Shown here piece after piece: positions 22,478-30,820 of a DNA stretch of 32,405 nucleotides. Origin of the DNA: Deltaproteobacteria bacterium (GTDB taxonomy: Bacteria > Myxococcota_A > Polyangia > Polyangiales > Polyangiaceae); assembly GCA_016209145.1 (NCBI GenBank), contig JACQWT010000078.1, positions 1-32,405 on the forward strand, read 5' to 3'. The notes below the pieces were generated by a model that was given only the letters and a program-made list of their open reading frames with translations, made no database searches and was not told the origin of the DNA. Both the position numbers and the translations under genes were made by a program. How positions within the stretch are numbered: the stretch's first letter is position 1; each line of letters opens with the position of its first letter.

Positions 22478-25324
22478 ATGGGCGAGGCCAATATCCTGCT
22501 CAAGCTCAAGGGCGGCACCGAGCTCGGCGTGCGGCAGCTCACCAGCCACGAGCGCATGAGCCAGCCGTTCCGACTCGACATCGTCGCCGTGTCGAAGCTG
22601 CCGGCACAGGGCGCGACCGGGGACAAGGGACCATACGTCGAGTTGGGCAAGATCGTGGGCCAGAGCGCGGCGGTGCGCGTGACGCAGCAGAGCGGCAACG
22701 ACCGCGTCTGGAGCGGGGTCGTGAGCCACGTCGAGCAGGTGCGCTGGGACGAAACCCCCGGCGCCGAGTCGACCTACTACCTGCGTGTCATGCCGAGCCT
22801 GCACCTGCTCTCGCAGCGCCGCGGCCAGCGCATCTTCCAGCACAAGAGGATCCCGGAGATCGTCAAGGCCTTGTTCGAGGAATGGAAGCTGGAGACCGAG
22901 TGGCGCATCGACGAGGCAAGCTACCCGGTCAAGGAGTACTGCGTACAGCACGACGAGACCGATCTCGACTTCACCAGCCGGCTGCTCGAAGAGGCCGGCA
23001 TCGCGTACTTTTTTGGCGAGAAGGCCGAGGGCCAGGGCGAGGGCCACAGCGTGCTCATCCTGTCCGACCAGCCGCAGGCCCAGCCAGTGGCGCTCGAGAT
23101 CCCCTACGTCGATGACCCGAACGAGGTGCACGTGCCCCTTTGGGCGAGCAACGTGAGGATCGCCCACGACGTGCGGCCCGGCCGCTACCAGCTCTCCGAC
23201 TTCAACTTCCGCAAGCCGGCGCTGCCGCTGTTCGCGCCGGCGCCGCCGGCGCCGGGGACGGAGGGCAAGCGGGAGATCTACCGCTACGAGCCGGGCGGCT
23301 TCCTGGTCGAGACGGGCGGGCCCGGCCAGGGGCCCGGCGACGAGAAGGTGGCCGACGACAAGAGCACCACGATTCACGATCACGAGAAGGTGGGCAAGAG
23401 CCGCGCACAGCGCTTCCTCGAAGCCGAGCGGCACGACAAGCGCCACATCGACTACGAAACCTCCGCGCAGAACCTCGTGCCGGGCAAGGTGCTGCGCATC
23501 ACCGACCACCCGCACGGCGAGCTCGAGGGCAAGAGCCTGCTTACCATCGCCACGGTGACGCACGTGGACGCCTCGGGCAAATGGACGGTTACCTGCGAGG
23601 GCGCGTTCGCCGACGTGCCCTACCGTCCGGCGCGGCGCACGCCCCAGCCGCGCGTGGCGGGCGTACAAAGCGCGATCGTGGTCGGGCCCAAGGGCGACGA
23701 GATCTACACCGACGAGTTCGGCCGCGTGCGCGTGCGCTTCCACTGGGACCGCGAGGGCGACTTCGACGACACGCGCACTTGCTGGCTGCGGTTGAGCCAG
23801 CCCTGGGCCGGCGCCCAGTACGGCACGCTGATGCTGCCGCGGGTGGGCCACGAGGTGATCGTCGACTTCCTGGACGGCGACCCCGACCAGCCGGTGGTGG
23901 TGGGCCGGCTCTACACCCAGCCCGCGCCGCCGCCCTACAAGCTGCCCGACCACGCAACGCGCAGCACCTGGCAGAGCAACACCACGCCCGACCAGCCCAA
24001 GACCAAGAACTTCAACGAGATCATGTTCGAGGATCTCAAGGGCGAGGAATTGGTGCTCATCCAGGCGCAGCGCAACATGCTGAGCCTGACCAAGCACAAC
24101 GAGACCGAGCGCACGGGCTTCGACCGCAGCCATGTCGTCGGCCGCGACTTCGTGCACATCGTGGGCAAGGTCGATGCGCGGCACGTGGGCGAGCAGCACT
24201 TGGTCCAGGTGGTCAAGACCGACGAGAAGAAGCTCAAGATCCTGGAGAAGGAGGAGCCCGCTTACGACAAGACGGACACCTTCATCGAGGTCAAGAGCGC
24301 CAAGATCTCGCTCACTACCGGCAAGGCGAGCATCGTGCTCGACGGGGCGGACATCACGGTGCAGGCCGACAAGGGCCTGAGGATGTCGGCCGACCAGGAC
24401 TTCGTCATCCAGGGCGGCCCCATGGTCTTCATCAACGCCGCGGGGGCCGCCAACGTCGATCCGGATGCGTTCCGCAAGATCCGCGACGAGATCCCGGAGC
24501 CCGAGGGCCGGATCCTCCATGCCATCGTGCAGCTCTTCGCCGCCGGCCGCGATCCCGCCAAGCGCGCCGACGGCGCCGAGTTGGCGGTCAAGGCGCTCCT
24601 CGAGGACGCGGTCAAGTGGGGCGAGCACCAGGCCACCCACGTCAAGCCCCGCCATTTGCCCAAGCCGGAGAAGGCCGCCCAGGAAGCAAAAGACTACGAC
24701 CAGCGCCAGAAGGACATCGCCGCGGCCTACGCGAAGGCCATGGCCGGGAAGATCCCCACGCCGAGCGACGTCGGACAGGATCGGCTGCGCGCGGCGCACG
24801 AGGGCGATCCGGTCACGGGCGAGCGCGTGCCCCTGACGTTCAAGACCCCGGAGCAGTACCACCGCTTCCAGCAGGAGCTGGGCGAGCTGCTCGCCTCCGA
24901 GGGCATCACCGACGCCACGGTGCAGCAGGTGGGCTCGGGCACGACCGGGTGGAAGGGCAATCCGAAGAAGCCCAAGCCGCCGGCGGTATTCGATCCCCTG
25001 GTGCACACCTTCAAGCCCACCTCCGACGCCGACTTCGCCATCTTCAGCCCGCAGATGCTGGCCCAGGCCAAGGCCAACGACTCGCCCGTCAACCCGAAGA
25101 TCGTCCAGGGCGGCCGGTACACGATTCTCAAAAACCACGCCCAGAAGCACGCCGGCTTCTATCGCACCCCGATTGGCCACAAGCTCAAGCTCTTCGCGCA
25201 CAAGTGGAACAAGGAGATCTACGGCAAGGCGCGGGGCGTGGACGGCTTCGACTTCAAGCTGAACCTGAGCACGAAGCCGTTCGGCCCCGCCAGCAAGGCG
25301 ATCACGGCCGTCAAGCCCGCGTAG
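22478..25324 (+). CDS. vgrG: Specialised VgrG with C-terminal nucleotidyltransferase-like toxin domain
   Basis: This 948-aa VgrG has the usual base (1-370), OB fold (about 390-475; GPKGDEIYTDEFGRVRVRFH, WLRLSQPWAGAQYG) and stalk (to about 650). A helical linker (about 660-790) leads to a domain of about 160 residues. It contains VGSGTTGWKGN at 818-828, SDADFAIFS at 849-857, a QGGRYT strand, an LKLFAHKWNKEIYGKA helix and VDGFDFKLNLS from 921. The order GS...G...SDxDF...later acidic strand is that of pol-beta-fold nucleotidyltransferases and resembles polymorphic-toxin tails of the VGSSxTG...SDFDVA kind. The GS-to-DxD gap is about 30 residues, longer than usual. It may transfer nucleotides to tRNA or protein (inference). 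Confidence 0.87.
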   Translation: MGEANILLKLKGGTELGVRQLTSHERMSQPFRLDIVAVSKLPAQGATGDKGPYVELGKIVGQSAAVRVTQQSGNDRVWSGVVSHVEQVRWDETPGAESTYYLRVMPSLHLLSQRRGQRIFQHKRIPEIVKALFEEWKLETEWRIDEASYPVKEYCVQHDETDLDFTSRLLEEAGIAYFFGEKAEGQGEGHSVLILSDQPQAQPVALEIPYVDDPNEVHVPLWASNVRIAHDVRPGRYQLSDFNFRKPALPLFAPAPPAPGTEGKREIYRYEPGGFLVETGGPGQGPGDEKVADDKSTTIHDHEKVGKSRAQRFLEAERHDKRHIDYETSAQNLVPGKVLRITDHPHGELEGKSLLTIATVTHVDASGKWTVTCEGAFADVPYRPARRTPQPRVAGVQSAIVVGPKGDEIYTDEFGRVRVRFHWDREGDFDDTRTCWLRLSQPWAGAQYGTLMLPRVGHEVIVDFLDGDPDQPVVVGRLYTQPAPPPYKLPDHATRSTWQSNTTPDQPKTKNFNEIMFEDLKGEELVLIQAQRNMLSLTKHNETERTGFDRSHVVGRDFVHIVGKVDARHVGEQHLVQVVKTDEKKLKILEKEEPAYDKTDTFIEVKSAKISLTTGKASIVLDGADITVQADKGLRMSADQDFVIQGGPMVFINAAGAANVDPDAFRKIRDEIPEPEGRILHAIVQLFAAGRDPAKRADGAELAVKALLEDAVKWGEHQATHVKPRHLPKPEKAAQEAKDYDQRQKDIAAAYAKAMAGKIPTPSDVGQDRLRAAHEGDPVTGERVPLTFKTPEQYHRFQQELGELLASEGITDATVQQVGSGTTGWKGNPKKPKPPAVFDPLVHTFKPTSDADFAIFSPQMLAQAKANDSPVNPKIVQGGRYTILKNHAQKHAGFYRTPIGHKLKLFAHKWNKEIYGKARGVDGFDFKLNLSTKPFGPASKAITAVKPA

Positions 25325-25334
25325 GAGCAGCGCC

Positions 25335-25676
25335 ATGAGCGAGCCAGAAGAGGAGTTCGAGGAGGTCGGGGCCTGGGCCTTCAAGAGCGATCTGTCGCTC
25401 GCCCAGATGCTCGCGGCGCTCGGCGCCCAGGGCCGGTGGCAGTGGAGCGAGCGCGACAGCGACTACTGGGGCGACTACCTCAGCGCCTGGGCCTACGACG
25501 ACTGCGCACGCGTGCGGATCTTCGAGGAGGATGACTTCTTCGTGGTCGACCTGCTCTTCGAGTCGAGTGCCGCCGACGCCGCAGAGAAGTGGCAGGCGTT
25601 CCAGGACGAAATCATGACGGGAGTGCTCCCGGCCCTGGGAGCACGCGACGTGGCAGAGACGGAGAGCTACGGGTAG
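25335..25676 (+). CDS. 113-aa acidic putative immunity protein for the VgrG2 toxin
   Basis: ATG 25335 has GGAG 7 nt upstream and lies 10 nt after the vgrG2 stop. The 113 residues are rich in Asp, Glu and Trp (SEPEEEFEEVGAWAFKSDLS, RWQWSERDSDYWGDYL, RVRIFEEDDFFVVDLLFE) and predict a single alpha/beta cytoplasmic domain without signal peptide. Strong acidity and location directly after a toxin-tailed VgrG are usual for T6SS immunity proteins that mimic nucleic acid or plug an active site. I do not recognise the family. Its partner, the nucleotidyltransferase-like domain, is inferred from adjacency. Confidence 0.7.
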   Translation: MSEPEEEFEEVGAWAFKSDLSLAQMLAALGAQGRWQWSERDSDYWGDYLSAWAYDDCARVRIFEEDDFFVVDLLFESSAADAAEKWQAFQDEIMTGVLPALGARDVAETESYG

Positions 25677-25682
25677 CGGACC

Positions 25683-25904
25683 ATGGCCGACCGGAACCTG
25701 GAGCTGAAGATTGGTGGGCAGGAGCTCTCGGTGCGGCGTTTCTCCGTCCATGAGGAGCTCTCGGAGCACTTCCGCCTGGCGATTCTGGTGCGCGTGGGGG
25801 ACACCAGCCTCGACCTCGATAAGCCCCTGGGCAGCCCGGCCAGCTTCACCATCGCCCTGGACCGGCGCACCTGCCGCTGCCGGACATCGTCGAGAAGGTG
25901 CTAG
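25683..25904 (+). pseudogene. vgrG: VgrG3 N-terminal fragment
   Basis: ATG 25683, 6 nt after the immunity gene, opens a VgrG N-terminus (MADRNLELKIGGQELSVRRF, then FRLAILVRVGDTSLDLDKPL and SFTIALD). Around 25860-25868 the frame leaves VgrG sequence and stops at 25904. The homologous sequence resumes in another frame (HLPLPDIVEKVLG). Compared with the two VgrGs upstream, about 55-60 residues of the first gp27-like domain are missing (the VWxGxVxHxEQV to QRxxRIFQ segment), so a deletion of roughly 170-180 bp not divisible by three caused the break. Confidence 0.75.
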
Positions 25905-27448
25905 GTCCGTACGACATCAAGCCCAAGCGCGAGCTCGGGGGCGAGTACAAGGACCAGGAGTACATCGTCCAGTACGGCGAGACGGACTACGACTTCTGCT
26001 GCCGCCTGCTCGAGCAGGCCGGGATCACGTACTACTACCGCTTCGGCGCCAAGCCCGAGATCGTGCTGAGCGACGCGCCGCAGGAGGGCCCGGAGCGGCC
26101 GGGCCCGCCCCTTCACTACGTCGACGAGCCTCATGCCGAGGCCCGCCAGGACTACGTCACGAAGGTGGCGCTCGCGCACCGCGTCCGGCCGGGCAAGGCG
26201 ACGCTGCGCGACTACGACTTCCGCAAGAAGCCGGACTTCCCCTTGCAGGAGAGCGAGGACGGGGGCCGGCCGGAGGAGAAGGGCTACGAGCAGTACTTCT
26301 ACGTGCCGGGCGCGATGCTCGTGGAGAAGGGCGGCACGGGCTCCGCCGTGGCCGACGACCGCGGCATTGCCCGGCACTTGCAGAGCGAAGGACGAGCCCG
26401 GGTGGAGCGCTGGCTGGGCAGCCTGCGGCGCGGCGCGCGCTCGGTCTCATTCGCCACCAACGCCCTCGATCTGGCGCCGGGCCTCCTGTTCCGCATGGCG
26501 CGGCACCCGCACGCGGAGCTCGGCGAGAGCGCCAAGCTGCTCGTGACCGAGCTCAACCTCGACGGCACCCCCGTGGGCGACTGGACCATGACCGGCCGGG
26601 CCTGCTTCGCCGCCGACGGCTACCAGCCGGCGCTGCGCTCCGAGAAGAGCCGCATCGCCGGCGTGCAGAGCGCGGTGGTGGTCGGACCCAAGGGCGAGGA
26701 GATCTACACCGACGAGTACGGGCGCGCGCGCGTGCAGTTCCACTGGGACCGCGAGGGCAAGGGCATCAGCCAGGGCGAGGCGAGCACCAAGTGGCTGCGG
26801 CCGAGCCAACCGTGGGCCGGACGGCGCTTTGGCGCGATCGCCGTCCCCAGAATCGGCCACGAGGTGCTGGTACGCTACTTCGAGGGCGATCCCGAGCAGC
26901 CCGCGGTCGTCGGCCGCGCCTACAACAAGCTGCGGCCCGTGCCGTACCCGCTGCCCAAGCACAAGGTCAAGGCCGTCTGGAAGAGCGACACCAGCCCGCA
27001 CGCCGAGGGCTCGTACAACGAGATCCGCTTCGACGACCGGCACGAGCTGGAGCACATCTACACGCAGGCCCAGCGCGACCGCCAGGAGTTGGTGCGCCGC
27101 CACAAGTTCGAGCGCACGGGCATCAACCGAGTGACCGTCGTGGGCGAGAATCGTTCGGCCATCGTCGCGGCCGTCGACGCCACCATGGTCGGCAAAACGT
27201 ACTCCCTGCAGATCACCAAGAAGCCCAAGGTCAAGGAGCTCAAGATCCTCGATCAGAAGATGCCCGAGCTCGAGCCCAAGGACACGAAGGTGGCGATGGC
27301 GGAGCGCAAGCTCATGGCCACGACCTCCAGCGCCACGGTGGAGATGGATGACGACGAGGTGATCTTCGCGGCCAAAGGGGAGATCTCGGTCAAGGCGGGC
27401 GGGATGGTGATCATCCAGGGCGGGCCCAAGGTGAAGATCAACTGCTAG
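25868..27448 (+). pseudogene. vgrG: VgrG3 main body, without toxin tail
   Basis: The frame carries VgrG from HLPLPDIVEKVLG onward, with ATG 25898 the first in-frame start. It includes the second base domain (YIVQYGETDYDFCCRLLEQA), the OB fold (GPKGEEIYTDEYGRARVQFH, WLRPSQPWAGRRFG) and the stalk (NEIRFDDRHELEHIYTQAQR), ending after IIQGGPKVKINC. There is no C-terminal extension, unlike the two VgrGs before it, so this would be a structural VgrG that might carry the PAAR protein encoded next. Without its N-terminal domain it is unlikely to trimerise normally. A sequence error cannot be excluded. Confidence 0.78.
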
Positions 27449-27491
27449 CGAGCGGGCGAAGCGAGGCAGCGGGCAAGAGGAGGCGCGTCAG

Positions 27492-28259
27492 ATGGCAGGC
27501 ATGCCGGCGGCAAGAAGGCTCGATCTCACGGTGCACGTGCCCGTGATCATCATCACCGGCTCGCCCGACACGAAGATCTGCTACCTGCCGGCCGCGCGCC
27601 TGAACGACATCGCCACGCCCTGCCCGCTGCCGCCCTGCAAGCCGCCGCAGGGCAAGATCGTGTCGAGCTCGAAGACGGTCTTCATCAACGGGCTGGGCGC
27701 GGCGCGCATCGGCGACTACGTGCTCGACAGCGCCGCGGCCTCGCCGCCCGGCCCGGGCGGCTGCTCCCATCCCGCGGCGCAGGGCTACGAGGCGCGGCCG
27801 GCGGACCACTACGAGAAGATCATCGAGATAGAGCACGAGGCGAGCGACTGGGACGAGGTAGACGAGAAGGAGCGCAAGCCGTACGACGGCAAGCGCGACA
27901 AGGTCGAGACGCCCGTGGGCATCGTCCCGAGCGGCGCCGGGGCGGCCAAGCCGAAGAAGAAGGGCAAGGCCCAGCCCTATCCGGGCGGCGAGAGCAGCTC
28001 CAGCGCGTGGGGGGGCGGCGGTGGCGAAGCCGGCGCCAGCCTGCCGAGCGGGGGCGGCGCGAAGCTGGGCGAGAGCGCCTCCGGGGGGCTCGGCGCCGAC
28101 GCCGTCGACCAGCCCGAGGCGGCGCGCAAGAAGCAGCCAAAGAAGCTCGATCTGAAGTTCCCCATCGATCTCAAGTTCGGCTCGCGCTCCGGGCGGGCGG
28201 GCTACGCGCCCGCGCCGAACAAGATCGCCCTGGGCTGCTTCACCGTGATCGTCGGCTGA
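27492..28259 (+). CDS. PAAR-domain T6SS spike-tip protein
   Basis: This 255-aa protein has a literal PAAR motif at 33-36 (YLPAARLND), followed by Cys-rich CPLPPCKPP, IVSSSKTVFINGLGAARIGD and a Gly/Ser/Lys-rich linker, ending NKIALGCFTVIVG. PAAR proteins cap the VgrG trimer and often bind zinc through Cys/His. AGGAGG lies about 7 nt before the ATG. Position directly after the vgrG genes supports the role. The tail of about 100 residues is low-complexity with no recognised toxin fold, so it is probably a plain tip rather than an effector. Confidence 0.85.
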   Translation: MAGMPAARRLDLTVHVPVIIITGSPDTKICYLPAARLNDIATPCPLPPCKPPQGKIVSSSKTVFINGLGAARIGDYVLDSAAASPPGPGGCSHPAAQGYEARPADHYEKIIEIEHEASDWDEVDEKERKPYDGKRDKVETPVGIVPSGAGAAKPKKKGKAQPYPGGESSSSAWGGGGGEAGASLPSGGGAKLGESASGGLGADAVDQPEAARKKQPKKLDLKFPIDLKFGSRSGRAGYAPAPNKIALGCFTVIVG

Positions 28260-28268
28260 GGGGACGGC

Positions 28269-29345
28269 GTGGCAGGGCACGAGGCAGAGCTCGCCCACCC
28301 GACGGGGCCGGATCCGGGCGCGGGTGCGCCGGAGCACTTCGTGCGCGTCGAGGAGCGCGCGTGTGCGGATCCGCGCTGGCACTTCGGCCTGCTGCTTCCC
28401 CGGGACTCGGTGCGCGCGGGCGGCGCCGCGAAGGGCCCGAGCGACGAGCGGCGCACCGTCTCGCTCGGCCTCTACCAGCGCCTGGCGCCGGCCGGCGACG
28501 TCGAGGTGATGGGGCGCCTGTTGCACAGCGAGATCGATCCGGCCGACTGGCTGGACAAGGCGCTGGCGGATCTAGGACGGGCGGTCGTCTCCCGCCGCCC
28601 GGTTCCCTTGCTCGGCGGAGTCGTGGGCGACGCGGTGGCGAGCTGGGAGCACGAGGGGGAGAGCTTCGCCGGCCGCTTCGTGGCCACCAAGTGGGGACCG
28701 CGCCTCTTCGTCGCCTGCTGCCGCACGCGCCGGGCGGACTACGCCGCTCTGGCCGACGACTTCTTCGCCTCTGCCGCAAGCCTTCGTCCGCTCGCGGCCT
28801 GTGCGGGGGCTTTCGCCGAGGACGTGAACTTCGTGGAGCAGGACCGCCCCTTCGCCTGGCGCGTGGCCGTGCCCGAGAGCTGGGAGATCGTGCGCCACCC
28901 GGCCATCGACGAGGGCGCGTGGTTCGAGGCGACGCACATCGCGCCGGGACCGCCCGGCGAGCAAGTCGGCGAGCGTGACGGCAAGCTCGCCCTGGCGGTG
29001 ATGGCGCGCTCGTGCGCGCGCCGGCCGCGCGACGCGGCCGACGTGCTCCTGGCGGCGCTGCGTGAGAACGGCGTCGAGATCGCCCACGCCGACTTCGCGG
29101 ACGAGCCCACCGGCCCGGCCGGCCCGGCGCACGAGCCCTTCGCGCAGTCGTGGTACCTGACGAGCCCGATCGTGCGCTACGAGGCGCACGGCGAGCTGCG
29201 CTGCCGGGTGATGATGCACGAGCAGGCATGGGTGGTCTGCGGCGTGCTCGGCCCCACGGCCGAGGACGACGCGGAGGCTTGGATGCGCAACAAGCGCGTG
29301 CTCGACGTGGCAAGGGCCACGCTGGAGCTCGCCCCTGCGCTTTGA
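28269..29345 (+). CDS. Hypothetical T6SS-linked protein, possible tandem MOG1/DcrB-like adaptor
   Basis: This 358-aa soluble protein starts at GTG 28269 with a GAGGGGA Shine-Dalgarno. Two similar halves each begin with a beta strand and a helix: HFGLLLPRDSV then VEVMGRLLHSEIDPADWLDK, and AWRVAVPESWEI then EATHIAPGPPG. That repeat is reminiscent of the MOG1/PsbP/DcrB fold used by Eag (DUF1795) chaperones that load T6SS effectors. No signal peptide is present. Its place after the PAAR gene fits an adaptor. The fold is a guess from the strand pattern, and no signature residues confirm it. Confidence 0.6.
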   Translation: MAGHEAELAHPTGPDPGAGAPEHFVRVEERACADPRWHFGLLLPRDSVRAGGAAKGPSDERRTVSLGLYQRLAPAGDVEVMGRLLHSEIDPADWLDKALADLGRAVVSRRPVPLLGGVVGDAVASWEHEGESFAGRFVATKWGPRLFVACCRTRRADYAALADDFFASAASLRPLAACAGAFAEDVNFVEQDRPFAWRVAVPESWEIVRHPAIDEGAWFEATHIAPGPPGEQVGERDGKLALAVMARSCARRPRDAADVLLAALRENGVEIAHADFADEPTGPAGPAHEPFAQSWYLTSPIVRYEAHGELRCRVMMHEQAWVVCGVLGPTAEDDAEAWMRNKRVLDVARATLELAPAL

Positions 29346-29384
29346 AGCCAGGGCGAACGGCCGCGCCACGAGACGAGGAGCGAG

Positions 29385-30344
29385 ATGGAAATCGAAGTGC
29401 TGGCGCCGGCTCTCGCCACCGAAGGCAAGATCTCCCAGGTCCGCCTTTCGCCGGACGGCCGGCGCCTGGCCTTCACCGTGGCCGGCGCGGCCGATGCCGG
29501 TCTGTACGTGGCCGACGTGGGCGCCGGGGAGGCGCTCAAGCTCGTGGGCTACCCGGGCTGGCAGAGCCCCGAGATCGGCTGGTCGCCCGACGGCGCCCTC
29601 GTCGCCTACCGCATCGCCGCCGCTACGCCCGGGTACGACGACCAGGTCGGCTGGGTCAGCGCGGCCGAGCGCGGGGAGATCAATCGCTGCGAAGGCCAGG
29701 CATTTGCCTGGGCGCCGCGCGCAAGGGTGCTCTTCGTGGCCGACTGCAAGGCGCTGGCGCTCGTGCGCCACGATCCCGACCAGGGCACGAGCCGGCCGCT
29801 CTCCGATTTCCACCACCACAACGATCAGGGCGCGCGCTTCGTGCCGCGCGTCGCCAGCTCGCCCGACGGCGCCCGGCTGGCGTATGTCGCGCGCAACGAG
29901 CTCGAGGACACGAGCCGAGTCTTCTGCGTCGAACGCCGCAACGGCGAGCTCAAGACCGAGCTCTTGACCTGGATCCCGGGCGCCGACGCGCACGTCTTCC
30001 CCTTCTGGTCGCCCAAGGGCGTCTCCCTCGGCCTGTACGTGGTGCACCAGGGGCTCGACAAGACCGGCATCGTGCTTGTCAAGGGGCTGCAAGGCGAGGG
30101 CGAGATCTTCTACGAGAGCGCGCAGATGGATGGCCTCGCCCCGCCGGCCTGGGCCCCGGACGGCCACGCCCTCGCGCTTGTGCGCCGCGGCGACGAGCTG
30201 TGCCGCCTCGATCTCGGCGACCGCTCGCTTCACCCCCTGTGCGCGCCGGGCGCGGTGCGCGGTGAGCCGCGCTTCGCCGCCGACGGCCGCCTGGTCGTGG
30301 AGGGCGGCGCGGCGGCGTATCTGCTGGCGTGGGCGGGGGGCTGA
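29385..30344 (+). CDS. TolB-like PD40 beta-propeller protein
   Basis: This 319-aa protein starts at ATG 29385 with GAGGAGCG upstream. Repeats of the PD40/WD40-like type occur about every 40-60 residues: VRLSPDGRRLAFTV, GWSPDGALVAYR, ASSPDGARLAYVA, FWSPKGVSLGLYV and AWAPDGHALALVR, making a six- or seven-bladed propeller. There is no signal peptide, unlike periplasmic TolB. Such propellers are usually protein-interaction scaffolds. It ends the effector cluster, but I cannot tell whether it belongs to the secretion module or is simply adjacent. Confidence 0.75.
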   Translation: MEIEVLAPALATEGKISQVRLSPDGRRLAFTVAGAADAGLYVADVGAGEALKLVGYPGWQSPEIGWSPDGALVAYRIAAATPGYDDQVGWVSAAERGEINRCEGQAFAWAPRARVLFVADCKALALVRHDPDQGTSRPLSDFHHHNDQGARFVPRVASSPDGARLAYVARNELEDTSRVFCVERRNGELKTELLTWIPGADAHVFPFWSPKGVSLGLYVVHQGLDKTGIVLVKGLQGEGEIFYESAQMDGLAPPAWAPDGHALALVRRGDELCRLDLGDRSLHPLCAPGAVRGEPRFAADGRLVVEGGAAAYLLAWAGG

Positions 30345-30409
30345 GCGCGCGCCAGCGCCGCCCCCCAGTTGAGGGCGCGGAACGGGACCGTGCACTGGCC
30401 ATGCCTCCC

Positions 30410-30438
30410 TTGCACCACACCGCGCCGTACGCTAGCTT
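30410..30438 (+). promoter_or_regulatory. Weak promoter candidate before the two-gene module
   Basis: TTGCAC (30410-30415), a 17-nt spacer and TAGCTT (30433-30438) would start transcription near 30445. The gap 30345-30478 contains no gene I can support. Confidence 0.3.
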
Positions 30439-30444
30439 GGCAAG

Positions 30445-30465
30445 CGGCGCGTCTGGGGCGCGCCG
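30445..30465 (+). promoter_or_regulatory. Leader hairpin next to the ribosome-binding site
   Basis: CGGCGCG (30445-30451) pairs with CGCGCCG (30459-30465) around a 7-nt loop, and its last base is the first base of the GGAG at 30465-30468 that serves the ATG at 30479. The stem may limit access to the Shine-Dalgarno. Confidence 0.35.
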
Positions 30466-30478
30466 GAGATCAGCGAGC

Positions 30479-30820
30479 ATGCCGCGGGCGTACGTGCCAT
30501 ACGAGCAGAAGCACCAGTGGCCGAAGGGCCACGGCTCGCTCTGTCCGCAGATGCCCTTGGAGCAGGCACGCGCCTTGCTCGAGCAGGCGATCGCAGTGCC
30601 GGCTGTCGGGGCGAACAAGCTGTGGGCCGCGAGCGGGCGCTGGTGCTTCTGTGCCCACCCGTCGCCGCATGCCGGCACCGATGCCTGGCATGGCTTCCCG
30701 GTGATCGGAGGGGAGGTCGACGAGCGCGTGCTGCATGGGCTGTGTCGCGAGGGCCAGATCTCGCGGCGGGAGCTACGACGGCTTCGCATGCAGCGACAGC
30801 TACCGGAGGCGTGGCCATGA
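30479..30820 (+). CDS. 113-aa protein of unknown function, first gene of a coupled pair
   Basis: I chose ATG 30479 because conserved-looking sequence begins there (MPRAYVPYEQKHQWPKGHG) and GGAG lies 10 nt upstream; the frame is open further back to 30329 but with poor, arginine-rich composition. Residues RWCFCAHPSP and DAWHGFPVIGGEV have a Cys/His-rich centre that might bind metal, and the C-terminus is a basic helix (ISRRELRRLRMQRQLPEAW). The stop overlaps the next start (ATGA), so the two are co-translated. I do not recognise a function; similar short proteins occur beside unknown or DNA-metabolism genes in actinobacteria, as I recall. Confidence 0.7.
   Translation: MPRAYVPYEQKHQWPKGHGSLCPQMPLEQARALLEQAIAVPAVGANKLWAASGRWCFCAHPSPHAGTDAWHGFPVIGGEVDERVLHGLCREGQISRRELRRLRMQRQLPEAWP

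Noticed and set aside
22469-25384. Minus-strand frame of 971 codons opposite vgrG2
   Set aside because: Antisense artefact with no ribosome-binding site and no recognisable motif; VgrG signatures lie on the other strand.
19599-27448. The three vgrG genes as a simple recent tandem duplication
   Set aside because: Shared motifs are conserved VgrG blocks; N-termini, linkers and tails differ widely, so they are old paralogues or separately acquired.
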